From an uncultured Lachnospiraceae bacterium (GTDB lineage Bacteria; Bacillota; Clostridia; Lachnospirales; Lachnospiraceae), in NCBI GenBank assembly GCA_900316395.1, contig ONCT01000021.1, forward strand, positions 1-33,902: a DNA stretch of 33,902 bases, read 5' to 3'. Made by a program: the position numbers and the translations under genes. The notes under the pieces are model-generated. The model was not told the DNA's origin. It did no database searches and saw only the letters and a list, made by a program, of their open reading frames with translations. The stretch's first letter is position 1; the number at the start of each line of letters is the position of its first letter. Below are positions 17,319 through 25,555 of this stretch, piece by piece.

Positions 17319-17362
17319 TTATTTAAACCTCTCGAAAATAAAGGATTTATAAACAAAAAAGG

Positions 17363-17380
17363 AGTGTCAGACTTGACACT
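17363..17380. repeat. 7-bp inverted repeat in the leader of the secreted peptidase gene
   Basis: AGTGTCA and TGACACT are separated by GACT, 28 bases before the ATG. It could be an operator or a small mRNA hairpin. No complete promoter was found between the insertion sequence and the gene. Confidence 0.5.
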
Positions 17381-17407
17381 ACCGCGTAAGTAAAGGAGGA
17401 TATGATA

Positions 17408-19615
17408 ATGAAGAGAGGCTTTAAGAGAGTAGTAGGTGTCGCTTTATCCATAACATTAGCTATAACAGTAATAATGCCACTTGGGGTAAGCGCAGCCAAT
17501 GTGACAGCGCAAGATGAAGATGCGAGTGAAGAGTCATCTGTATTTCTAAATAGAGTATATAACCCTAATAGTGGAGAGCATTTCTATACAGGAAGTGTTG
17601 CTGAGAAAGATAATTTAGTTAGTCTTGGCTGGAGTTATGAGGGTATTGAATGGGTTGCACCTTCATTTTCGGCAGAGCCTGTATATAGGGTATACAATCA
17701 ATCTACGGGAGACCATCATTATACGACCAATGTGGGTGAGAAGGACTATCTTGTAAGTATAGGATGGAATTATGAAAATATCGGATGGTATTCAGCGGAC
17801 AAAACAGGTACACCTGTATACAGATTGTTCAATCCTAACGCAACAGGAGCAGGCTCTCATCATTATACAACTAATGTAATAGAGAGGGATTATCTTAGTT
17901 CTATAGGTTGGACTGACGAAGGTATAGGATGGTATGGTATACCTGTTGATTATAAGTGTGAAGAAGCAAATGCATACATATATTCTAAGGAGAAGACAGA
18001 CAAATTCTATATACTCAAACGAGATGATTTACCGAATGTAGCATGGATTAATGTAATGGATTTCCTTAAATATGATTACAATGATAAGGTGCAATTTGAG
18101 ATAACGAAGTCAGGGGATGTGTATACCATTACTAAGAAGAATAACGGTGTGACCATGGAAGATGTCGGAGCAACTATGGTAATAGATACCGCTAAGGACA
18201 CCGTTACTTTTGATAGATTGGAAATGTTTATTATAACGGAGGATGCATATAAAGTACCGGGAAGCACAGTGTATAATCCATACATTATTGAACAACAGCC
18301 TGAGTATGCTGTGGGAACAACAGTTAAAAATGCAGTATATGATTTGTCAAAATACAATCTTGATGCTGTAGGTGTAGGGGATAGTGTATATCTTCCAATA
18401 GCAACTGTTACTGATATATTTGGATATAACTATAATCAGGCTGAGTATGTGGATTCAAGTGTGTATTTTGTTCATATGGGTGATGAAATAGGTGCTGATA
18501 TGCAAAATCCATACGTGAATAAATCGTCTATCTATAATAATACGACGAGAAGTCAGCAGGAGATGGATTTTGCTTATAATGAATTATGTTTTGTTATGGA
18601 TGAGATATACGGTTTCCCACCTAATAATGACATAGCTGATGATATGAAGGCAAAAGGATTTGATAAGATATCTTCCGAGAATGCGGATATATCGCACCTT
18701 AAGAATGATTATTGGATGACAGGAGGGTTGCTTGACTATTATCTGGGTCTTAATTATCTAACAGGCGTTGTATATGACGGCGGACATACAAGTATGGCAT
18801 TGCTTTCAAGTTTGAATAGTGTTCCCGCTTATTCTGATACGGCACTTGTGAAAGAATGGATGGATCCTAACAGGGAGATTAAGTTCCCCGAGGATTCACA
18901 GAAATACAGTGCCAAATTAATGGCGGATCAAATGTGGCAACAACAGTTGTTTATGGCACGATCAGAGGCATATAACGGTAGTCCGAATATAGTTTTTGAA
19001 ACTAATAACTCAACTTATGTCGAAAATGGCAAAAAGGGAATATTTGCATTTGACAAATTTTCTTATGTAGTTCTGCCTGATTTGAAGCAGGCGCTAGATC
19101 ACGCAAAAGACAATGGCATAGAAGAATTCTATTTCGATCTTTCATGTAATGGTGGCGGAGATGAGAGAGTGACGTCATATCTTATGTCTCTAATTACGGG
19201 TGACGGAACTTTTTATCTATTAAATGCAAAGACAAATAATGTAATTGCTCAAAAGACAAAGATTGATAAAAACTTGGACGGTGTTATTGACGAAAAGGAC
19301 GATGGAATAAGTTATAATTTTAATTATAAGATTGTTACATCGAAGAAGACTTTCTCCGCAGCTAATCAATTTGCTTGCTTAGCCGCTAATAAAGGAATTC
19401 CTGTATATGGAGAAAGAAGCGGTGGAGGAACTTGTCTGGTTTATTTACTTAATCATACTGACTCGATGGCATATATGCTTTCCGGAGCAAATACATTTAT
19501 TGCAGCAAATACCTGGAATAATCTTGAGTCCGGTGCACCTCTTAGCGAAGAATGGATTACAATTAATCCTGACGGTAGTAAGGATTATAGTCATATGTAT
19601 GATTTCTTAAAATAA
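17408..19615 (+). CDS. secreted S41-family serine peptidase with DUF5648-like repeats
   Basis: A 735-residue exported protein. A signal peptide (MKRGFKRVVGVALSITLAI, then VIMPLGVSAA as cleavage region) is followed by three repeats of about 42 residues, recognisable by VYN....G.H.YT.....EKD.L...GW..E.I.W (DUF5648-like beta-trefoil repeats, probably carbohydrate or surface binding). After a middle region (about 185-540) comes a tail-specific-protease-like S41 domain: FYFDLSCNGGGDE (about 576), then KKTFSAANQFACLAA with the presumed nucleophile Ser at about 650, and YGERSGGGTC. Start ATG 17408 has GGAGG (17395-17399) eight bases upstream; ATG 17402 is too close. Its own promoter is not evident because the insertion sequence ends just upstream. 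Target unknown. Confidence 0.82.
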   Translation: MKRGFKRVVGVALSITLAITVIMPLGVSAANVTAQDEDASEESSVFLNRVYNPNSGEHFYTGSVAEKDNLVSLGWSYEGIEWVAPSFSAEPVYRVYNQSTGDHHYTTNVGEKDYLVSIGWNYENIGWYSADKTGTPVYRLFNPNATGAGSHHYTTNVIERDYLSSIGWTDEGIGWYGIPVDYKCEEANAYIYSKEKTDKFYILKRDDLPNVAWINVMDFLKYDYNDKVQFEITKSGDVYTITKKNNGVTMEDVGATMVIDTAKDTVTFDRLEMFIITEDAYKVPGSTVYNPYIIEQQPEYAVGTTVKNAVYDLSKYNLDAVGVGDSVYLPIATVTDIFGYNYNQAEYVDSSVYFVHMGDEIGADMQNPYVNKSSIYNNTTRSQQEMDFAYNELCFVMDEIYGFPPNNDIADDMKAKGFDKISSENADISHLKNDYWMTGGLLDYYLGLNYLTGVVYDGGHTSMALLSSLNSVPAYSDTALVKEWMDPNREIKFPEDSQKYSAKLMADQMWQQQLFMARSEAYNGSPNIVFETNNSTYVENGKKGIFAFDKFSYVVLPDLKQALDHAKDNGIEEFYFDLSCNGGGDERVTSYLMSLITGDGTFYLLNAKTNNVIAQKTKIDKNLDGVIDEKDDGISYNFNYKIVTSKKTFSAANQFACLAANKGIPVYGERSGGGTCLVYLLNHTDSMAYMLSGANTFIAANTWNNLESGAPLSEEWITINPDGSKDYSHMYDFLK

Positions 19616-19624
19616 TGAGTTAGA

Positions 19625-19656
19625 AGGCACCATCGGATATCCGATGGTGTCTTTTC
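19625..19656 (+). terminator. intrinsic terminator after the S41 peptidase gene
   Basis: AGGCACCATCGGAT (19625-19638) pairs with ATCCGATGGTGTCT (19639-19652), one G-U pair, followed by a short T run (CTTTTCT). The innermost pairs must open to form a loop. Confidence 0.82.
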
Positions 19657-19715
19657 TGATTATCGGTATTCGCAAATAAAGCAAAGAAAGACGAAACATA
19701 TATGGAACCGGTAAT

Positions 19716-20006
19716 ATGTCACATGATTATAACCAAACCTACAAGCATAAATCAGATACATTTGAAGGTTCAATTAAAAAGATAGTTCTTGAATCTGAGT
19801 TCTTTGAGTGCCTATATCCAGAAGATAGTCTAATAAGGAAGCAACGTCTTACATTACATCTATACGACAAAATGTCTCTGACCACATACTATTTTCCATC
19901 TGATGATAAAGAAAAAAGCAATAGGGAGTTTTTTAATGCAGTCCTTTATGGACTGTATTTATTACATTTTAGGAAAGGAAAAATACAATATGAAGCGAGT
20001 AGTTAG
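19716..20006 (+). CDS. hypothetical protein, 96 residues
   Basis: Not recognised. A soluble, charged small protein (Lys/Asp/Glu-rich, many Tyr and Phe) without signal peptide or membrane segment. The ribosome site is weak (GGAACCGG well upstream of the ATG), and the 3' end overlaps the next small frame by 17 bases. It lies in a decayed accessory region between the S41 gene and the hicA remnant, so it may be an evolving remnant; coding status is uncertain. Confidence 0.4.
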   Translation: MSHDYNQTYKHKSDTFEGSIKKIVLESEFFECLYPEDSLIRKQRLTLHLYDKMSLTTYYFPSDDKEKSNREFFNAVLYGLYLLHFRKGKIQYEASS

Positions 20007-20163
20007 GTCGAGTTTGGTTTTATCATTAGTCTTTGTTATGGTACTTACTTCAGGACTTGTAGTAAATCATTTGTCGCTTATTGACATTCAGTTCAATAAG
20101 CGTTATTTTATTTATGCACAAGCAAGAATAGTCAAGATTCTTTGGAGTGATTTATGGGTTTAA
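19990..20163 (+). CDS. signal-peptide stub, probably a truncated secreted protein
   Basis: From ATG 19990, preceded by AGGAAAGGAA, 57 residues are encoded: basic MKRVVR, a hydrophobic stretch (SSLVLSLVFVMVLTSGLVV), then about 32 residues without a recognisable domain. It looks like an intact start of an exported protein whose mature part has been lost or replaced. Its first residues resemble those of the S41 protein upstream. It could also be a small membrane protein in its own right. Confidence 0.4.
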   Translation: MKRVVRSSLVLSLVFVMVLTSGLVVNHLSLIDIQFNKRYFIYAQARIVKILWSDLWV

Positions 20164-20310
20164 TCACTTCGTCAATTGTCATGTAAGGTGATATCTTTAT
20201 TATGTGGAGAGGAGTTCTTGCAAAAACCATTTTAATAACTATAGTGGGTATACAGGTTTTAGTATAGCCGTATGATAGGTAATTATAAATAATAAAAATG
20301 TAATGGAGTG

Positions 20311-20339
20311 TTGACGCACGTGTTGACACGTATTAAAAT
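20311..20339 (+). promoter_or_regulatory. promoter and palindromic operator of the hicA remnant/hicB unit
   Basis: TTGACG (20311-20316), 17 bases and TAAAAT (20334-20339) form a promoter. The spacer holds the palindrome ACGTG-TTGA-CACGT (20318-20331). HicB-type antitoxins autoregulate through palindromes overlapping their promoter, so this is a likely HicB operator. Confidence 0.55.
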
Positions 20340-20362
20340 ATAATTAAGAAAGGAAACAAGAT

Positions 20363-20413
20363 TTGAAAGTATCTGAATTAATAAAGCTTTTGAAAGATGC
20401 AGGACTTAAATGA
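20363..20413 (+). pseudogene. hicA: hicA toxin remnant (first 16 codons only)
   Basis: From TTG 20363, after AAGAAAGG, the frame reads MKVSELIKLLKDAGLK and then stops (TGA). This matches the conserved N-terminus of HicA mRNA-interferase toxins, which begin with SELIKLL followed by a Gly and, about ten residues later, the catalytic GSHH motif. That motif and everything else is missing; only 34 bases separate the stop from hicB. A deletion of most of hicA is the simplest explanation. The toxin should be inactive. Confidence 0.65.
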
Positions 20414-20447
20414 GTTGTAATATGAATGTTAGTAAGGAGGTCGACAT

Positions 20448-20846
20448 ATGTCTAGATATTTGTTTCCAGCAGTAATCACTGAAGAAGAAAATGGATTGTA
20501 TGATGTATATTTTCCAGATATCCCTGATTGTTATACTTCGGGAGAAAGCTTAATGGATGCATTATATATGGCTGAAGATGTTTTAGCTTTTACTTTATAT
20601 ACATATGAAAGAGATAATAAAACTATACCAAGCCCTTCTGGAGTACATGATATTAAGTGTTCTAAAGGTTCATTTGTTAATATAATATCATGTGATACTT
20701 TAGAGTATCAAAAAAGAAATAATAATAAGGCGGTAAAAAAGACGTTAACAATTCCGGAATGGTTAAATGAGTTAGCTGTAAAAGCAGATATTAATTTCTC
20801 TCAAGTTCTTCAGGAGGCGCTTAAGAAAAAAATGAATGTTACGTAA
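20448..20846 (+). CDS. hicB: HicB-family antitoxin, orphan
   Basis: The 132-residue protein has the HicB partial RNase H-like fold: YLFPAVITEEENGLYDVYFPDIPDC, TSGESLMDALYMAEDVLAF and PSPSGV. The C-terminal 40 residues (KKTLTIPEWLNELAVKADINFS, then QVLQEALKKK) form a ribbon-helix-helix-like DNA-binding segment, so it can act as an autorepressor. GGAGG precedes the ATG. Normally it neutralises HicA, but here hicA is reduced to 16 codons, so this antitoxin is left alone. It may still repress its own promoter or neutralise a HicA encoded elsewhere. Confidence 0.85.
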   Translation: MSRYLFPAVITEEENGLYDVYFPDIPDCYTSGESLMDALYMAEDVLAFTLYTYERDNKTIPSPSGVHDIKCSKGSFVNIISCDTLEYQKRNNNKAVKKTLTIPEWLNELAVKADINFSQVLQEALKKKMNVT

Positions 20847-20972
20847 TACAACTGACAAGGGGACGTACATTTTGCCAATCATGTTTTGACAGTTAATAAG
20901 AGACGTAAGTAATATGAATATTATTAGCATACTGCCGAGAAGATGCCACTAATGGTTTTTGCGGCAAGAATA

Positions 20973-20981
20973 TGATATAAT
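20973..20981 (+). promoter_or_regulatory. extended -10 promoter of purB
   Basis: TGATATAAT is a TGn-extended consensus -10, 66 bases upstream of purB; the -35 region is weak. A stretch of ATT repeats (about 21016-21030) lies in the leader just before the GGAGG ribosome site. No PurR-like box was recognised. Confidence 0.55.
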
Positions 20982-21047
20982 GAATCACGTCGTATGTGAA
21001 TATAGTTAAATCACATTATTATTATTATTAGATGGAGGATTAGTTAA

Positions 21048-22499
21048 ATGGGGACAGATGGATATATAAGTCCGTTATCAGAAAGATATGCTAGTAAGGA
21101 GATGCAGTACATTTTCTCACAGGACAAGAAATTTACTACTTGGAGAAAACTATGGATTGCACTTGCAGAAACGGAGATGGAGCTTGGACTGTCACAGGAT
21201 GGCAAACCTGTGATTACTCAGGAGCAGATTGATGAGCTTAAAGCAAATGTTGATAATATTAATTATGATGTTGCCAAGGCAAGAGAGAAAGAGGTTCGTC
21301 ATGATGTTATGAGCCATGTATATGCCTATGGATTGCAGTGTCCTAAGGCAGCTGGAATCATTCACCTAGGTGCTACAAGCTGTTATGTAGGAGATAATAC
21401 TGACATTATCATCATGCGAGATGCATTAAGACTTATTAGAAGTAAGCTTGTTAATGTAATTAATGAATTAAGCAAGTTTGCTAATGAGTATAAAGATATG
21501 CCTACCCTTGCATTTACACATTTTCAGCCGGCGCAGCCAACAACAATTGGTAAGCGTGCCACATTATGGATTAATGAGTTCATGATGGACTTAGAGGACC
21601 TAGATTACGTACTATCTACGCTTAAGATGCTTGGCTCTAAGGGTACGACAGGAACACAGGCAAGCTTCAAGGAACTATTCAATGACGATAACGAAGTGAT
21701 TGATAAGATTGACCCACTCATTGCCAAGAAGATGGGGTTTGAAGAATGTGTCCCAGTTTCGGGACAGACCTATTCCCGTAAGGTTGATACAAGAGTGTGT
21801 AATGTGTTAGCTGGAATTGCAGCAAGCGCTCACAAGATGAGTAATGATATTCGTCTTCTTCAACATCTAAAGGAGATAGAGGAGCCATTTGAGAAATCAC
21901 AGATTGGCTCAAGTGCTATGGCATATAAGCGCAATCCTATGAGAAGTGAGAGAATAGCATCCCTTTCTCGTTATGTAATGATTGATGCTCTTAACCCTGC
22001 AATCACATCTGCAACACAGTGGTTTGAAAGAACCTTAGATGATTCTGCTAACAAGCGTATATCAATAGCTGAAGGATTCTTGGCTACTGATGGAGTATTA
22101 GATTTGTGTCTAAATGTTACAAATGGTCTTGTAGTATATGACAAGGTTGTGACTAAGAGACTCCTTAGCGAATTACCATTTATGGCAACAGAGAACATTA
22201 TGATGGACGCAGTTAAGGCTGGCGGCAATAGACAAGAGCTTCACGAGAAGATTAGACAGCTGTCAATGGAAGCTGGCAAGAATGTTAAGGTGGAAGGTCT
22301 TGACAATAATCTCTTAGAATTAATTGCAGATGATGAAGAGTTCCCAATGACACTAGAAGAGCTACAGGCTTCTATGGACCCAAGTAAATATGTGGGACGC
22401 GCACCATACCAGGTTACAAAGTATCTTGAAGATGTTGTTAATCCAGTCCTCAAGGCCAATGCAGACGTAATCGGTATGAAGGCAGAGATAAATGTATAG
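21048..22499 (+). CDS. purB: adenylosuccinate lyase
   Basis: PurB cleaves fumarate from SAICAR and from adenylosuccinate, acting both in the main purine route and in AMP synthesis. The 483 residues belong to the fumarase/aspartase superfamily: HDVMSHVYAYG (catalytic His region), HLGATSCYVGDNTD, THFQPAQPTTIGKRA and the signature SSAMAYKRNPMRSER containing the mobile catalytic Ser loop. GGAGG (21035-21039) is eight bases before the ATG. It uses the product of PurC encoded at 13.9-14.8 kb. The HAD gene follows after 17 bases. Confidence 0.96.
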   Translation: MGTDGYISPLSERYASKEMQYIFSQDKKFTTWRKLWIALAETEMELGLSQDGKPVITQEQIDELKANVDNINYDVAKAREKEVRHDVMSHVYAYGLQCPKAAGIIHLGATSCYVGDNTDIIIMRDALRLIRSKLVNVINELSKFANEYKDMPTLAFTHFQPAQPTTIGKRATLWINEFMMDLEDLDYVLSTLKMLGSKGTTGTQASFKELFNDDNEVIDKIDPLIAKKMGFEECVPVSGQTYSRKVDTRVCNVLAGIAASAHKMSNDIRLLQHLKEIEEPFEKSQIGSSAMAYKRNPMRSERIASLSRYVMIDALNPAITSATQWFERTLDDSANKRISIAEGFLATDGVLDLCLNVTNGLVVYDKVVTKRLLSELPFMATENIMMDAVKAGGNRQELHEKIRQLSMEAGKNVKVEGLDNNLLELIADDEEFPMTLEELQASMDPSKYVGRAPYQVTKYLEDVVNPVLKANADVIGMKAEINV

Positions 22500-22516
22500 A
22501 GGAGTGAATATTTAAC

Positions 22517-23659
22517 ATGGATAATAACAATAAAAAACAATTAACAATTTGGAGAGTAGTTAGTATTGTTCTAATTGTAGCATTAATTGCAGTAAGCATA
22601 AGTTGGATAGTTACTAGTGTTAATAGCAGTAACAATGCAACTAGAAGTGTTGTTGACAAGGCTAGTCAAAGTGATAATAGTAATCCCCTTTCTCTATGGA
22701 ATGATGATGCTAAGCTTAAAACTGAACTTACAGCATATGTAAAAAAAATCACTACAAAAGGTGAAAATTATGTGCCAGAAGAAGATAGAATAGCAGTTTT
22801 TGATTTTGATGGAACGCTGTTCTGCGAGACAGACCCTAATTATTTTGACTATAACATATTGGCCTATCGTGTGTTAGAAGATCCTGATTATAAGGATAAG
22901 GCTTCTGACTTTGAGAAAAGTGTTGCTAATAGAATAGTGGTTAATAGTGAAACAGGAGCAGAAGATAAAGAGCTACCAGTTGACCATGGTAAAGCTGTTG
23001 CAACTGCTTTCCAGGGAATGACATTTGATGAGTTCTATGAATATGTTGCTAAATTTGCTGCACAGCCACAACCAAGTTATGATGGCATGACTAGAGGTGA
23101 AGCATTCTATAGACCAATGCTTCAGGTAATAGACTATCTTGAAGATAATGGATTTAAAGTATATATAGTAAGTGGTACTGATGATATGCTTGTTCGTGGT
23201 ATTGTTAAGAATTCTAAGCTACTTAATGTGCCTATGGATCAGATTATTGGTTCAACTAATACTATTGTTGGAACTAATCAAAATGGACAGGATGGTTTAA
23301 ATTACTTCTTACATGACGATAAAGTTGTTCTTGGTAATGAATTTATTTTGAAAAACCTTAAAATGAATAAGGTTCAAAATATTATTCAAAAGATTGGTCA
23401 GCAACCTATACTTTCGTTTGGCAATTCATCTGGTGACGGAAGTATGGATAATTATGTGATTAATAATAATAAATATCCTACAGGATGCTTCATGCTATGC
23501 TGTGATGATCTTGATAGAGAGAATGGTAAGACTAGCAAAGCTGACAGCATGGCTAAGCTATGTAGTGAGAATAATTGGACACCTGTCTCTATGAAAAATG
23601 ATTGGAAGACAATATATGGTGAAGGTGTTACATACAAGGGTAAAGATGCAGCCAAATAG
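22517..23659 (+). CDS. membrane-anchored extracytoplasmic HAD-superfamily phosphatase
   Basis: A 380-residue protein with an uncleaved N-terminal anchor (residues about 12-34: VVSIVLIVALIAVSISWIV), preceded by a basic, Asn/Lys-rich head, so the catalytic part faces outside. A Ser/Asn-rich linker leads to the HAD domain: VFDFDGTLF (nucleophile Asp about 95), KVYIVSGTDD (motif II), a Lys in FLHDDKVVLG or nearby, and SFGNSSGDGSMDNYV (motif IV Asp). A cap insertion lies between motifs I and II. The substrate is unknown; phosphomonoesters or phosphoserine-type compounds are possible. It follows purB by 17 bases with an in-frame ATG and ends at a strong terminator. Confidence 0.82.
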   Translation: MDNNNKKQLTIWRVVSIVLIVALIAVSISWIVTSVNSSNNATRSVVDKASQSDNSNPLSLWNDDAKLKTELTAYVKKITTKGENYVPEEDRIAVFDFDGTLFCETDPNYFDYNILAYRVLEDPDYKDKASDFEKSVANRIVVNSETGAEDKELPVDHGKAVATAFQGMTFDEFYEYVAKFAAQPQPSYDGMTRGEAFYRPMLQVIDYLEDNGFKVYIVSGTDDMLVRGIVKNSKLLNVPMDQIIGSTNTIVGTNQNGQDGLNYFLHDDKVVLGNEFILKNLKMNKVQNIIQKIGQQPILSFGNSSGDGSMDNYVINNNKYPTGCFMLCCDDLDRENGKTSKADSMAKLCSENNWTPVSMKNDWKTIYGEGVTYKGKDAAK

Positions 23660-23665
23660 AATGAC

Positions 23666-23698
23666 AGAGTGTACGTTGATTACGTGCACTCTTTTTTT
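23666..23698 (+). terminator. intrinsic terminator of the purB-HAD unit
   Basis: AGAGTGTACGT (23666-23676) pairs with ACGTGCACTCT (23682-23692), one G-U pair, with a five-base loop and seven Ts. Confidence 0.92.
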
Positions 23699-23726
23699 GC
23701 ATTGAAGTCTTGTATTATATTAAAAC

Positions 23727-23755
23727 TTGCATATTAGATTTAATATATGTATAAT
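23727..23755 (+). promoter_or_regulatory. sigma-A promoter of gdhA
   Basis: TTGCAT (23727-23732), exactly 17 bases and TATAAT (23750-23755), 85 bases before gdhA. The leader contains two similar GGCTAGCC/GGCTAACC motifs of unknown meaning. Confidence 0.72.
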
Positions 23756-23827
23756 ATAAACGTTGTGAATACAATAATACTATAGAAAAAAGATTACGGC
23801 TAGCCTATGGCTAACCCATCTAGTTGA

Positions 23828-25201
<1,374 letters not shown>

Positions 25202-25214
25202 TAATAATTAATAT

Positions 25215-25290
25215 GACTCTACGACTATAAGTAACTCCCCGCCACTAAGAATGTGGCTTAGGAGTTCTTATAGCCGTAGAGTCTTTTTTT
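25215..25290 (+). terminator. structured hairpin repeat, copy 1 (gdhA terminator)
   Basis: Outer 17-base arms (25215-25231 and 25267-25283; 16 of 17 pair) enclose AACTCC/GGAGTT, then GCCAC/GTGGC around loop TAAGAAT, followed by seven Ts. The CTAAG of the inner loop can also pair with the CTTAG after the inner stem, a possible pseudoknot. It is the likely gdhA terminator. The 47-base core 25226-25272 is identical to that of copy 3. Confidence 0.88.
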
Positions 25291-25297
25291 ATTGTTT

Positions 25298-25370
25298 ATA
25301 ACAACTATAGCTACCATTACGCCACTAAGAATGCGACCTAGGAGTTCTTATAGCTGTAGAGTCTTTTTTT
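25298..25370 (+). terminator. structured hairpin repeat, copy 2 (decayed left arm)
   Basis: The right side (GGAGTTCTTATAG, CTGTAGAGTC and seven Ts, to 25370) is conserved, but the left side is degenerate: only ACAACTATAG remains of the outer arm, and the inner stem reads GCCAC/GCGAC, which no longer pairs well. It may still terminate weakly. Confidence 0.7.
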
Positions 25371-25391
25371 ATTCAATACTAATACTATTAA

Positions 25392-25464
25392 GCCTCTAGA
25401 GGTATAAGTAACTCCCCGCCACTAAGAATGTGGCTTAGGAGTTCTTATACCTCTAGAGGCTTTT
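25392..25464 (+). repeat. structured hairpin repeat, copy 3 (different outer arms)
   Basis: The core 25403-25449 is base-for-base the one of copy 1, but the outer arms are GCCTCTAGAGGTATAAG (25392-25408) and their perfect complement (25444-25460). Changed bases on one side are matched on the other, so pairing has been kept. Only TTTT follows, so termination is weaker. It lies 29 bases before the operator of the cysteine desulfurase promoter. Confidence 0.85.
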
Positions 25465-25492
25465 GACTATCATCACATCAGAATAAGATGGC

Positions 25493-25531
25493 TATAAACC
25501 TATTGACATTATAGGTGAATAGGTTTATAAT
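25493..25531 (+). promoter_or_regulatory. consensus promoter inside a 12-bp inverted repeat, cysteine desulfurase unit
   Basis: TTGACA (25503-25508), 17 bases and TATAAT (25526-25531) are a perfect vegetative promoter. TATAAACCTATT (25493-25504) and AATAGGTTTATA (25518-25529) are perfect inverted repeats overlapping the -35 and -10; a nested ACCTAT...ATAGGT (25498-25516) lies inside. This is a strong operator candidate for an Rrf2-type (CymR/IscR) sulfur or Fe-S regulator; the same motif recurs at 27115. Confidence 0.78.
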
Positions 25532-25555
25532 TATCAAGACTTAAGGAGGGTGATT

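Larger units (their letters stand above)
15590..17330 (-). mobile_element. IS6-like insertion sequence, ends approximate
   Basis: The transposase gene fills most of this interval. The outer limits are tentative: on the plus strand GGCTCTAAATGAA (about 15592) resembles the inverted complement of the right side, GGTTTAAATAAAA (read on the minus strand from about 17329), about 10 of 13 positions alike. No exact target-site duplication was found by eye. If these ends are right, the structured segment 15645-15795 belongs to the element. The element separates the gene at 15150 from the secreted peptidase gene and lies right against the latter's leader. Confidence 0.5.

Noticed and set aside
19903..19989. 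Start of the signal-peptide stub at 19903
   Set aside because: The upstream codons overlap the preceding frame and lack a ribosome site, while ATG 19990 has AGGAAAGGAA and begins a proper signal peptide.
25215..25464. Known riboswitch controlling the cysteine desulfurase gene
   Set aside because: The consensus iscS promoter lies downstream of all three hairpins, so they are not in its leader, and I recognise no known aptamer.
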